From assembly GCA_008711295.1 (NCBI GenBank), contig VUYV01000293.1:1-64000 (forward strand): 64,000 bases of DNA, in the 5' to 3' direction. This DNA is from Anarhynchus alexandrinus (lineage: Eukaryota > Chordata > Aves > Charadriiformes > Charadriidae). Under the pieces are notes generated by a model, which worked only from the letters and a program-made list of their open reading frames with translations, was not told the DNA's origin and ran no database searches. The position numbers were made by a program, and so were the translations under genes. Positions within the stretch are counted from its first letter, which is position 1. Each line of letters opens with the position of its first letter. This document shows positions 1 through 11,215 of the stretch, in pieces.

Positions 1-84
1 TGAAATCCACCCTTTTCTGATGCCATGTTCATAAGGTGGTAAACACCTCAGAGATATTTCTCTAAGTTTTTTCTGCATGGCCTA
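1..84. other. unique flank before the duplicated block
   Basis: Single-copy AT-rich sequence with no recognisable gene or repeat. It is the only part of the first 4.1 kb that is not repeated, because the second copy begins at the base matching position 85. Confidence 0.6.
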
Positions 85-2094
85 AAGCTGACACTATTTC
101 TCAGTGTTTTACTGAGCATGGTTTTCCAAGCCATGGCCCTTTTGCATCCAGCTCCAACGTTAATTCCCTCATTAATTCATTCCACTGTATCTAAAGGAAC
201 CACTTTCCATCTCATATTTTTTTTCTGAGACTGAAGAGTCCATGGAGCTGATACAACAGTCCTTCATACTGGCTGCATCCCGTTCCCCAAATCCTCCTTT
301 TCCATTGCTTGGAAACTCCACCCATGTCACCCAAGGGTGATGGGCTCCCTCAGACTTTGCACCGCCTGCTCTGCTGCATTATAAATAAGAATAAGGCCAT
401 TGTTAGTGTGATCTTAGCAGTTATTTGGCACCAACCTGCAGAGATTAATGGAATCCATACAAAAATAGGAAGGAGTACAAACTTTCTAGCCAGATATGTG
501 ACACTTGGACCAGGCTTACATCATTTTTCATTTTCCACAAAAATGGAGGGAAAAACACTGTGACTGTTGAATGTCTGAAGACATACACAGTACGTATACA
601 CATACATATGAAAGACCAGCTTTGCCTTGCAAAGCAATCAGTCTCTTGCAGGATAAAGCTGGCTTTCAAAATTCCAGCCAGGGAGTTAAGGAAACTCAGT
701 GTAAATATAAAACCCCACCAGCTATTTTTGGATATATACACATAACACATTCATGTCAGCTCGTACTGGCAGATACAAAACACACCAGTGTAGCTGTTCG
801 GTGATCTGAACTTTGAGTGATGGCGAGCAGTGGCTCTAAGTTGTTGGGTTTTTTTCAAGACACTGGTCAGAGAAAGACAATTTGCTGCTGATCCCAAGAG
901 AAAACTTACAGGTATCTAGGGATTTATTTGCTGAACTTACCTACAACCGAGATTTGGAGACTACCACCGGGATTCAGAAACTCATGAAAAGAGTGAACGC
1001 TACTCTCCCCCATCCTCCCTTACCGAGCTCTCCCTCAAACCATCCCGTTATCCTTACCCTCTGTGGAGGAGAAGTCAAGACTCTTGCTTGTGGCATAAAC
1101 ATAATATTTGAGATTTGCTGCAGAGAATTATCTAGGGCCACGGCTAAAATTCTGACTGCAGTTCAGTAACTTTCAACTTGCAAACTCATGGTGATTTTTG
1201 TTTCCTTTTTGAATGGAAAGGCAAAGTTCAGCAATCTCCTGATTATTCTCTTCTCGAGTGTTAGGAGAATCTTTCTTCTAACAACACAGCATGCTTCCCT
1301 CACGCTTCAGTGTAGTCCTTAATCTAAACAATATTAGGAAATAGCTAGTGGCAATGTTGTTATCAGTCTTTCTGGTAGTGCACAACTGCTCTCTACATAT
1401 TGGATTATTTTATCCTCTGTACTAAAACCAAGATTGGCACAGCAAAGTATGTAAATCTAAATAAAATATCTTTCCTTGAAAATAACTATAGGACTAAGTG
1501 AATATTTCTAAACAAACCAGTTTTTAATATTAAAAGTTCTCTAACACATACCTGTAGAACCATACTCACCCAGTGAAAATATCCGAGAGCTGTTTTTATC
1601 CTTATCATTATCTATACTTAATGCTTTCTCAGCATCCAGATGGAAAAATATATTAAGGTGTCAACGTTATCTGACTGAGTGTCATAGCTAATACCCATAA
1701 CACCCACCTCTGAATATCAGCTCAATTTGTCCCACTGATAAAGTCTGATCTTTATCCACCAGTACATTAATTACTTTATTTACTTGATGTGTTTAATCCC
1801 ACTGCTATGTTAGCACCAAAATTAAAAAGGGAAGACAGATCTTATTTGGCATGATAGAAAACTATTCCAATTTCTGTGGGATCACTTTGTGATGACCGAG
1901 GCCTTGATCCTGAGCTCAGCATTATTGTTACCAGTTTAGCTTTGATTTTTCTTTTTTTTGGAGGGGTGGTTAATAAAAGAAAGAAAGAGAGATGACAGAA
2001 TACCAACCAAACGCCATGAATTATTTTGGATTTTTGGAGTTACATTTTTGCCTGAACACATAACAACAATCTAATCTGTTCATAAAGTAGACAT
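85..2094. repeat. direct duplication, copy 1 (about 2.01 kb)
   Basis: This block is repeated at 2096-4104 in the same orientation. By eye the copies carry about 14 substitutions and two small indels in their first 280 bp, then only about three substitutions (near 908, 959 and 2051) in the remaining 1.7 kb. The block is AT-rich and appears non-coding: the open frames inside it are short, overlap on both strands and resemble nothing I know. It ends exactly at an N (2095), so it looks like the tail of one contig whose sequence is repeated as the head of the next. A genuine recent tandem duplication is the alternative. Confidence 0.95.
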
Positions 2095-2095
2095 N
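2095..2095. other. single N at the duplication junction (probable assembly join)
   Basis: The one ambiguous base lies precisely between the last base of copy 1 and the first base of copy 2. That placement suggests a scaffolding join or collapsed gap rather than a random low-quality call. Confidence 0.85.
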
Positions 2096-4104
2096 AAGCT
2101 GGCACTATTCCTCAATGTTTTACTGAGCATGGTTTTCTAAGCCATGGCCCTTTTGCATCCAGCTCCAACGTTAATTCCCTTATTAATTCATTCCACTATA
2201 TCTGAAGGAACCACTTTCCATCTCATGTTTTTTTTTCTGAGACTGAAGAGTCCACCGAGCTGATACAACAGTCCTTCGTACTGGCTGCATCCCGTTCCCC
2301 AAACCCTCCTTTTCCATTGCTTGGAAACCACCCATGTCACCCAAGGGTGACGGGCTCCCTCAGCCTTTGCACCGCCTGCTCTGCTGCATTATAAATAAGA
2401 ATAAGGCCATTGTTAGTGTGATCTTAGCAGTTATTTGGCACCAACCTGCAGAGATTAATGGAATCCATACAAAAATAGGAAGGAGTACAAACTTTCTAGC
2501 CAGATATGTGACACTTGGACCAGGCTTACATCATTTTTCATTTTCCACAAAAATGGAGGGAAAAACACTGTGACTGTTGAATGTCTGAAGACATACACAG
2601 TACGTATACACATACATATGAAAGACCAGCTTTGCCTTGCAAAGCAATCAGTCTCTTGCAGGATAAAGCTGGCTTTCAAAATTCCAGCCAGGGAGTTAAG
2701 GAAACTCAGTGTAAATATAAAACCCCACCAGCTATTTTTGGATATATACACATAACACATTCATGTCAGCTCGTACTGGCAGATACAAAACACACCAGTG
2801 TAGCTGTTCGGTGATCTGAACTTTGAGTGATGGCGAGCAGTGGCTCTAAGTTGTTGGGTTTTTTTCAAGACACTGGTCAGAGAAAGACAATTTGCTGCTG
2901 ATCCCAAGAGAAAACTTATAGGTATCTAGGGATTTATTTGCTGAACTTACCTACAACCGAGATTTGGAGACTACAACCGGGATTCAGAAACTCATGAAAA
3001 GAGTGAACGCTACTCTCCCCCATCCTCCCTTACCGAGCTCTCCCTCAAACCATCCCGTTATCCTTACCCTCTGTGGAGGAGAAGTCAAGACTCTTGCTTG
3101 TGGCATAAACATAATATTTGAGATTTGCTGCAGAGAATTATCTAGGGCCACGGCTAAAATTCTGACTGCAGTTCAGTAACTTTCAACTTGCAAACTCATG
3201 GTGATTTTTGTTTCCTTTTTGAATGGAAAGGCAAAGTTCAGCAATCTCCTGATTATTCTCTTCTCGAGTGTTAGGAGAATCTTTCTTCTAACAACACAGC
3301 ATGCTTCCCTCACGCTTCAGTGTAGTCCTTAATCTAAACAATATTAGGAAATAGCTAGTGGCAATGTTGTTATCAGTCTTTCTGGTAGTGCACAACTGCT
3401 CTCTACATATTGGATTATTTTATCCTCTGTACTAAAACCAAGATTGGCACAGCAAAGTATGTAAATCTAAATAAAATATCTTTCCTTGAAAATAACTATA
3501 GGACTAAGTGAATATTTCTAAACAAACCAGTTTTTAATATTAAAAGTTCTCTAACACATACCTGTAGAACCATACTCACCCAGTGAAAATATCCGAGAGC
3601 TGTTTTTATCCTTATCATTATCTATACTTAATGCTTTCTCAGCATCCAGATGGAAAAATATATTAAGGTGTCAACGTTATCTGACTGAGTGTCATAGCTA
3701 ATACCCATAACACCCACCTCTGAATATCAGCTCAATTTGTCCCACTGATAAAGTCTGATCTTTATCCACCAGTACATTAATTACTTTATTTACTTGATGT
3801 GTTTAATCCCACTGCTATGTTAGCACCAAAATTAAAAAGGGAAGACAGATCTTATTTGGCATGATAGAAAACTATTCCAATTTCTGTGGGATCACTTTGT
3901 GATGACCGAGGCCTTGATCCTGAGCTCAGCATTATTGTTACCAGTTTAGCTTTGATTTTTCTTTTTTTTGGAGGGGTGGTTAATAAAAGAAAGAAAGAGA
4001 GATGACAGAATACCAACCAAACGCCATGAATTATTTTGGATTTTTGGAGTTACATTTTTGTCTGAACACATAACAACAATCTAATCTGTTCATAAAGTAG
4101 ACAT
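2096..4104. repeat. direct duplication, copy 2 (about 2.01 kb)
   Basis: Second copy of 85-2094 at an offset of about 2010 bp (2011 at its left end, before indels in a T-run and at a 2-bp deletion). Immediately after 4104 the sequence becomes single-copy. Its first base matches position 85 and its last base matches 2094, which is the pattern expected from an unmerged overlap between contig ends. Confidence 0.95.
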
Positions 4105-4642
4105 TTTTCTTCCTGTTCATTGAAGGGTCATGTCTAGTTTTCTTAGAACTGTACTAGACCCTGGGGACAAGCAGAAAGTTTTACCACATCTGCACTGGTG
4201 ACTTCCTTAAAGGCAGTTATACCTGAATGCCAAACCTCATTTTCACTCGGCAAAACTTTCCTTTAGAGCAATTTCCATTCACTCTGCACCATGAAAGCAG
4301 TTCAAAACTCCTTGTATTGCTCTGAAAGTGCTCAAACTCAGAGCAATGTTTTGAATGTCTTGTACAGTGGACAGAAAACATGAAATTCTTATCTCAATAA
4401 ATTTTCTGGATGTATTTACTTAGGAGTCCTTGCTGAGTAAACTACCCTTACTGGACTTATGGTCTTTCTTCAAGTCTAGTTCTTCAAAATAGCTTGAGGG
4501 ATGGTATCTCTGAACAGTCCGATTGAAAGCACGTACCAAATGTTTTCTGCAGAGCACTTGTGTGAAGCCAGGTAGCTTTTAAATACACAGATGAAGAGTA
4601 AGGCATCCATACAAGTTTCTTTAGCAGCATGCATTGCACATT
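4105..4642. other. unannotated unique sequence
   Basis: AT-rich single-copy sequence between the duplication and an LTR. No open frame or repeat signature that I can support. Its last five bases (4638-4642, acatt) are the left target-site duplication of the LTR. Confidence 0.5.
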
Positions 4643-4907
4643 TATCACAGTTTCAGCTGGGATGGAGTTGATTTTTTTTTTGCTAGCAGCTGGTGCAATG
4701 CTATATTTTGGGTTTGGGATGGGAATAGCGTGATAGTGCACCGGTGGGTTCGGTTGTTGCTGAGCTCTCAAGGCCTTTTCTGCTCCTCACCCTGCTCCAC
4801 CAGCGATGGGCTTGGGGGGAACAAGGGGTTGGGAGGGGACACAGCCGGGACAGCTGACCCCAAATGACCAAAGGACAATTCCATGCCATGTCACGTCATG
4901 GTCAGCG

Positions 4908-4914
4908 TATAAAA
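4908..4914 (+). promoter_or_regulatory. LTR TATA box
   Basis: TATAAAA within U3, just downstream of a CRE-like half site (ACGTCA near 4893-4898). The matching CRE in the sister LTR at 57525-57532 is a full palindrome, so this copy has lost it by mutation. Confidence 0.7.
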
Positions 4915-5070
4915 CTGAGGGAAGAAGAAGGAAGGGGGGGACATACAGAGTGATGGCGTTTGTCTTCCCAAGTCACTGTTATGTGTGACGGAGCCCTGCT
5001 TTCCTGGGGATGGCTGAACACCCGCCTGCCCATGGGAAGCAGTGAATGAATTCCTTGTTTTGCTTTGCTT

Positions 5071-5076
5071 ATTAAA
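5071..5076 (+). promoter_or_regulatory. LTR polyadenylation signal
   Basis: ATTAAA about 160 bp after the TATA box, the position expected for the R-region polyadenylation signal. The equivalent site is present in the sister LTR (57319-57324, minus strand). Confidence 0.65.
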
Positions 5077-5204
5077 CTATCTTTATCTCAACCCATGAGG
5101 TTTTTTTCTCACATTTACCCTTCCAATTCTCTCAGCCATCCAAACTTGGGCAAGTGAGTGAGCAGCTGAGTGTTCTAGTTGCCGGCTGGGGTTAAACCAT
5201 GACA

Positions 5205-6107
5205 ACATTCAAAAGCAAAACAAAATAAACAAACAAAAAAGCATTTCATAACTTCCTGAACAATCATAGCATCTCATTGTTAAGGATTTTCAACGTATTG
5301 AATCAAAACAATTTTTTTTTTCAAATATTTAAAAAAAACTTTTTTCCCCCAGTGAAGTCTGTTTATATGGAAAATTATAATTTTCTGTAGTAGCTTGTGC
5401 CAGCTGTGGCATTTTCAAAAGAAGACTGTGAGAAAAGGAAAAATTTGAAATGACTATTCATTCATTTCATGTTCATAAATAAGAAATACTCTTAAAAAAA
5501 AAATAGAAAAGAAAATCCAAGGCAGAAAAATGTGAACTCCAAAGAGAACATTTCAGAAAATACAGAAATAAAACTCATAAAATGAATGTTTTGCATGGCA
5601 GCATTTACACAACTGAAAAAATATTGTCCAAAGAAATGTTATAGTCTTACTCAACAGACAAAGAAGTCTGGAAACCTTAAATAGTCAAAATCCATTTCAA
5701 TTACCTCAGTAACGAGAAGTAGATTTTAACAGGGTTTTTTTTTTTTTTTNTTGGTGTTTAACAAAATGAAGCAGGACTAAGCACTTCGGTTTCCTTTCAT
5801 TTTATAAAAAAAATATTTACTAATTTCTAATCCTAATCTAAATTTGTGATTTAGATTTAGGATCTGATGTTAATTTTACTTAAGGCCAATACAGAACCAC
5901 AGAACCAGTGAAAGCTGTGTAAGAAAGAAATAAATAATTTTATTCTCCAGACCCAAGTTGTATTTCCAGGACATTTAAAGAAAGAAAGACAAAAGAAACA
6001 CATCTTGATCTAAACCTAAATATATTTGTAGATACGTACAAATTCAAACACATAGTGTTTGATATACACATACACAAATATACACATATTTGAAAACACA
6101 GCACAGT
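5205..6107. other. AT-rich unannotated sequence with A- and T-runs
   Basis: Contains an A-rich patch (about 5215-5242), several A/T homopolymers and a T-run ending in an N at 5750. No gene or transposon recognised. Confidence 0.5.
5750..5750. other. ambiguous base in a T homopolymer
   Basis: An N follows a run of about 13 T. It most likely reflects homopolymer-length uncertainty or a filled gap. Confidence 0.7.
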
Positions 6108-6648
6108 AATCATAGAATCATAGAATCGCTGAGGTTGGAAGGGACCTTTAAGATCATCAAGTCCAACCATTAACCTACCCTGACAAAACCACTTCTAAAC
6201 CATGTCCCCAAGTACCACGTCTACCCTTTTTTTTAAACACCTCCAGGGATGGCGAATCCACCACCTCCCTGGGCAGCCTATTCCAATGTTTGATAACCCT
6301 TTCAGGGAAAAATTTTTCCCATTTCCTCTCGTCCTATCGCTTGTCACCAGGGAGAAGAAGTCAGCCCCCACCTCTCTACACCCTCCTTTCAGGTAGTTGT
6401 AGAGAGCGATAAGGTCTCCCCTCAGCCTCCTTTTCTCCAGGCTGAACAACCCCGGTTCCCTCAGCCGCTCCTCATCAGACTTGTGCTCCAGACCCCTCAC
6501 CAGCTTCGTTGCCCTTCTCTGCACACACTTCAGCACCTCAATGTCCTTCTTGTCATGAGGGGCCCAAAACTGAACACAGTACTCGAGGTGGGGCCTCATC
6601 AGTGCCGAGTACAGGGGGATGATCACTGCCCTAGTCCTGCTGCCCACA
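6108..6648 (-). mobile_element. CR1 LINE fragment, 3' part of ORF2 and 3' end
   Basis: On the minus strand this reads as the end of the CR1 reverse-transcriptase ORF: residues such as [19 protein letters not shown] and [20 protein letters not shown], then the 3' untranslated tail and octamer repeats at 6108-6126 (plus strand catagaatcatagaatc). The open frame at 6195-6671 runs past the element start and its C-terminal part is frameshifted relative to other copies. 5'-truncated after about 540 bp. The 3' end (GGTTGGACTTGATGATCTTA) resembles the copy at 13845-14836 and lacks the GGCAGGGGGG block of the other copies. Inactive. Confidence 0.93.
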
Positions 6649-9212
6649 GTGAAATCAAACCTGTGTGCCACAATGCTTTGTGTAGTGCGATTACACCATT
6701 TACATCACACAGAATAAAGCTGCAGCTATTGCATTGACCATGATCATTGTACCACTTCTGTATACCAACATACTTACTGCTCAGTGGCAGTCTTCAGCAA
6801 AGATTATTCCTCATTCTCCTTCCCACCTGTGCATGCTATACAACATTTTACCGTTAATGGCATAACAATTAAAATAATGGTGTTGCAGATGTACTGCCTT
6901 AATTGCATCCTACATTTCTGTTAACACACAAATTATAATAATGTCTCCCAAAACTGGCAGTGGCAGGATAATAGGTGGTGTTACTGATCTAAGCAACTTT
7001 TCTGTTTTGTTTTATCTAGCCATTTTTTGTCTCAGCTTTATTAGGTGGCAACTAACGTACGCTACCTCCCTCTTATGGCTCAGCTCAACAGACTACAGAG
7101 CTATCGGGGATACACTCCCTTCTGCACTGGTGCTTGTGCCCGGCAGAGTACAGCCAGGCAGTCTTGGAGCTGAGCCTTTATACAGAATTAAAGGTGGGAT
7201 CAGGAACCAAAAGGTAGAAGAGCTAGATTTGAAGGAAATGGTACAGATTCAAACTTAATGACTTCCCATTTTAAACACCGGAATAAATAGAGGATTGCTT
7301 AAATAAAACTATCAGAAAAGAAAAAGCATTGACATTTTAATCTCAATAACTTAGCTGAAATCAGCCTAGGAGCTCATCACTCAACCCATAGAGCAGTTTC
7401 TGAGTTGGATAATTTAACGTTACAGGAATCATTTGGATTTTCCGACACATCACATCGCCTACCTTTTACATCCCTATCCAGACACCGATCTGCCTCGCCC
7501 CAGAGCTCCAAAGCTGCAAAGCAGCAGCACTGAGCCAATAGATGGCAAATTGTTTTGCAATCCCATTTTTGTAAAGCGGTAAAGTTTAATCACTCTCTTC
7601 CTCCATCAAAATTTTTACTTCAGACCTATGCCAGATGTTTCTTTGACCCGTTACATATCAATTCCATTTTTTTCTGTCTCTCCATCATGAGTCCTCATAA
7701 TAAACAACCTGTAATTTTATTGGACATTACTGCCAGCTGTAAGGCTATGTTTAAACCTTTCATTTCCCAGAATGTCTTTTGTCATCTTAGAAATCTGATA
7801 GTGTGCATTGGTGGGTAGAGAAGGACTAGGCATTTTAACTGTTACGTGTACTGGTTTAAGTCCAAGAGATACACAAGTTATCAAATTCAATCTGAAAAAG
7901 AAAAATCGCAAATAGATGGTGTGTTACAATACTGGTGGATGTTTGACAGGATGGTAGCAAGAAGTTCACCATTTGGAGTTATGATTCTACACTGTCTGGC
8001 AGGCATTTTGAAAATCGTCAGGTTTTTTAGCAATTTATTGACGTGTCAAATAATTGAAATTGATTACCTGATTGTTAAAGCTGATTATTTATTTTACTAT
8101 CTGTTAGCCTTAAAAGGAAAGCAACTTTTTGAGATTACTGTCAAAGGGGAAATCCTTTTTCTTTTATACTTGTTGTTCTTTGTAGTTATACTAATCCTTA
8201 AAGGTGATAAAAAAATATATTTGTTTTAAAACACCTCACTTCCTACATCTGAATATCCACATTGAAAATCAGATTTACAGTGATATTTTGTTATTTTGTT
8301 TACACCATTTTGAATGATATTTTCAAAAGAGCCATTTCCTGCTTAGTAGTCATAATTAGTATAAGGAAAAATATGCTTTTAATTATAATGAACTATAAAG
8401 GAAATTAACACCTACGTTTGAACTACAGGCAAAAATCACAATAAGTAATGAGGTTAACATAGTAATCAGGAAGTTAGAAAGGAAAGTAATTTTAGTTAAG
8501 GCCCTGAAATTTTTTTGCAATGAGGAAATAGAAATATATATTTCACAGTGAATTATAATTCTGAAATTTTGATAATTGATAATTTATTGGTGACATCTCA
8601 AAATGACAGCGATCACCTCCATTTGAGTTAGTCTTTAAACAGCAATAATGGAACACAGGCTGCCTACTGGTATTTAAAAGCTGTTTAGTGGATTAAGAGA
8701 GATTCTGATCCAATTAAGAAATATTACAGTTTTGCAGCTCTTAATACAAAATATCTGGTGTTTGATTTAAGACTGGGGGACATTTTGAGGAAGCTGATCT
8801 GTGTAGAAAATCAATTCAAGTACCAGCCTGGGAAAAGCTGAAATTAAATACAAATCTTTAAGCATAGTTTTGGGAAGATTTAAGAGTGCTGTACTTAAGC
8901 GGAGCTGTGTGGCCCTTGATAAGCTATTCTTTGTAACTTTAATTTTATGCTTTAATGATCATATAAATTAATAACCTTTTAAAAGCCATGTATGCACTAC
9001 TATCTCCTATTTTACATGGAGCAAAATTCAACTATACTTTACAGGAGCAAAATAAGAAAAAAAAAGAAAGGAAAAGGAAAAACTGAAATAAGTATTTATT
9101 CCTTTGGGGAAAAAATAAAGCTGAAAACTCCCAAACCCTACATCTAAACATTAACATTGTATTTTCCATGGGTTTTGGATATGAATTAGGGTAGTTTTCA
9201 CCCCATAAAACA
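6649..9212. other. unannotated unique sequence
   Basis: About 2.6 kb of AT-rich sequence without a recognised element. It has open frames at 6941-7258 (105 codons) and 7846-8229 (127 codons, plus). The second is rich in I, L, F and K as expected of AT-rich random frames and has no family I recognise, so neither is called as a gene. Confidence 0.45.
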
Positions 9213-9739
9213 AATCATAGAATGGTTTGGATTGGAAGGGACCTTCAAGATGACCTAGTTCCACCCCCCTGCCATGGGCAGGGACACCTCCCACCAGACC
9301 AGGTTGCTCCAAGCCCCATCCAGCCTGGCCTTGAACACCTCCAGGGATGGGGCAGCCACAGCTTCTCTGGGCAACCTGGGCCTGGGGCTCACCATCCTCA
9401 GAGTGAAAAATTTCTTCCCGATATCTAATCTAAATCTCCCCTCTTTCAGTTTAAAACCATTACCCCTCATCCTATCGCTTCACTCCCTGATAGAGTCCCT
9501 CCCCATCTTTCCTGTAGCCCCTTTAGGTACTGGAAGGGGCTATAAGGTCTCCCTGGAGCCTTCTCTTCTCCAGGCTGAACAACCCCAACTCTCTCAGCCT
9601 GTCCTCACAGCAGAGGTGCTCCAGCCCTCGGATCATCCTCGTGGCTCTCCTCTGGACTCGCTCCAACAGGTCCATGTCCTTCTTATGTTGGGAGCCCCAG
9701 AGCTGGATGCAGTACTGCGGGTGGGGTCTCACCAGGGCA
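9213..9739 (-). mobile_element. CR1 LINE fragment, 3' part of ORF2 and 3' end
   Basis: Minus-strand CR1, truncated at about 527 bp. The plus-strand left end, catagaatggtttggattgg, is the reverse complement of the CR1 3' terminus. The frame 9523-9750 keeps CR1 ORF2 residues [20 protein letters not shown] and [15 protein letters not shown]; after that the frame breaks and the 3' portion continues in another frame (9255-9470). Its 3' diagnostic segment (GGAACTAGGTCATC) groups it with the copies at 21144 and 38948. Confidence 0.93.
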
Positions 9740-10949
9740 AAATCATACAAAAACTTTCAGCAGGACTGCTACTTATCTCAGTGTACCACTTAACTTCCAA
9801 ATGATCATCCTGCATATTATACTGCATCTTGAGAAAAGAGTCACTTAACTGTAATTGAAAATAAAATACATTGGAACAAGCAGCCAAAGGCAAGCAGATA
9901 AAACTGAAATTAGCAAGACATTCAAACAGCTTTCCAATATGCTGTTGGATGAGCAATAGATGGAGGCATCATAGGCAGATAAGTAAGCAAATCACTGGCT
10001 TTAACTGCAGCAGCAGCAAATACTAATTACACCAATCACATGCTTTTGTTGGCAGTGGAATTACAAAGCTGTATACAGACACACAAACACATTTCATTAA
10101 TAATGACTTGATACCCACATTCATAAATTATATATTAATAACCAGCATAAATAGTGTGGTTAGATTATATTTTAAATAGTAGCATATGAACAGTATTTCA
10201 TTTATTAAACTCTGCATAGGTCTCAGAGCAGTGAAAATCTTATATCCTAACATATCATACCTTGTGCTCAATTTCTTAAAGATGAAGCTGACATTTTCAG
10301 TTTTATAATAACATCTTCTTTCAGGGATCTCACACTCCTACACTGCAAACAAGAAACTGATAGCCAGCTGAATAGAGAACATCTGGTTGGTTCTGACCAT
10401 TTTTCCAGTATTTATTTTTGTAGACTTCTTACAGCAGTAACTGCAGAAAGATGCCTGGGAGATGTGTTTTCACAAAAACTTTCAAATTTCACATTAGCCT
10501 TTTTCCCTCCTCAGGCACAGAGATACCCATATCACATACTTCACATTCCTTGATGAAATCATTTGAAGTTATAGATGGACAGCCTTCTGGAGCTATCTTT
10601 TCTAACTGAATATAACACAGATGTCTCTTAAATGCAGTGAGCATCATCATAATAATCAGGAAGCATTTCATGCATTTAAACCTCTTCCCTTTTTAAGGAT
10701 ACAGTAAACTAGGGTTCCAATTGCTCTACGGTAACAAAAGCTCAACATGGGTTGAAAATTGTCATGACTGAGAATAAGTAGAACAACAATCTTCCTCCAG
10801 TTTCACACCTTTATTTCATTTTCACTAGGTAGTTTTGAAGATATAGGTGGCAGTCAAAAAACCAAAAGCATCCCTTACTCTTTTTCCCCTAGAAAGGCCT
10901 AACAAATATTCACAGCTACTGATAAGATTGAAAAAGCTGCTCTGGAGTT
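9740..10949. other. unannotated unique sequence
   Basis: AT-rich, no convincing open frame or repeat. Confidence 0.45.
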
Positions 10950-11034
10950 AAAAAAAAAAAAGAAAAACAAACAAACAAAAACAACAAAACCCCAACAAAA
11001 AATCCCATCAACAAAAAAAAAAAATCCATGAAGA
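10950..11034 (+). repeat. A-rich low-complexity tract
   Basis: A-runs mixed with AAAC units and two long A homopolymers. It lies immediately upstream of the CR1 fragment at 11047. CR1 does not carry a poly(A) tail, so the tract is probably an independent simple repeat. Confidence 0.85.
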
Positions 11035-11046
11035 TTTTGTTATACC

Positions 11047-11215
11047 TTAACACTGGCACAGGCTACCCAGAGAGTTTGTGTCTCATTCTCCAGAGATGTC
11101 CAAAACCCACCTGGATGCATTCTTGCGCAACCTGCTCTAGGTGAACTTGCTTTGGCAGGGGGGTTGGACTAGATGATCTCTGAAGGTCCCTTCCAACCCC
11201 AACCGTTCTGTGATT
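11047..11215 (+). mobile_element. short CR1 3'-end fragment of a distinct, older subfamily
   Basis: A 169-bp piece of CR1 3' sequence: AACACTGGCACAGGCTACCC, then a segment ending GGGGTTGGACTAGATGATCT and CCGTTCTGTGATT. The GGACTAGATGATCTCTGAAGG end differs from every other copy here. It holds only the extreme C-terminal coding end and the 3' tail, with no long open frame. Confidence 0.88.

Larger units (their letters stand above)
4643..5204 (+). mobile_element. solo LTR of an avian endogenous retrovirus, with perfect 5-bp target duplication
   Basis: A 562-bp element whose ends match the avian LTR pattern. The left end is a mutated TGTCCTGG-like start followed by GCTGGGATGGAGTT; the right end is GGTTAAACCATGACA. 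It is flanked by an identical 5-bp duplication, acatt, at 4638-4642 and 5205-5209. Inside, U3 ends in a TATA box (4908-4914) and a variant polyadenylation signal ATTAAA follows (5071-5076). No primer-binding site or viral gene follows, so this is a solo LTR left by LTR-LTR recombination. A 5-bp duplication fits class III/ERVL-type elements; family assignment is inference. The minus-strand LTR at 57194-57791 belongs to the same family. Confidence 0.9.

Noticed and set aside
445..2760. 101-codon minus-strand frame identical at 445-750 and 2455-2760
   Set aside because: Identity follows from the 2-kb duplication, not from selection. The frame overlaps open frames on the other strand and resembles no known protein.
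7846..8229. 127-codon plus-strand frame
   Set aside because: Composition (I, L, F, K, Y) is that of AT-rich random sequence; no domain, splice or promoter context.
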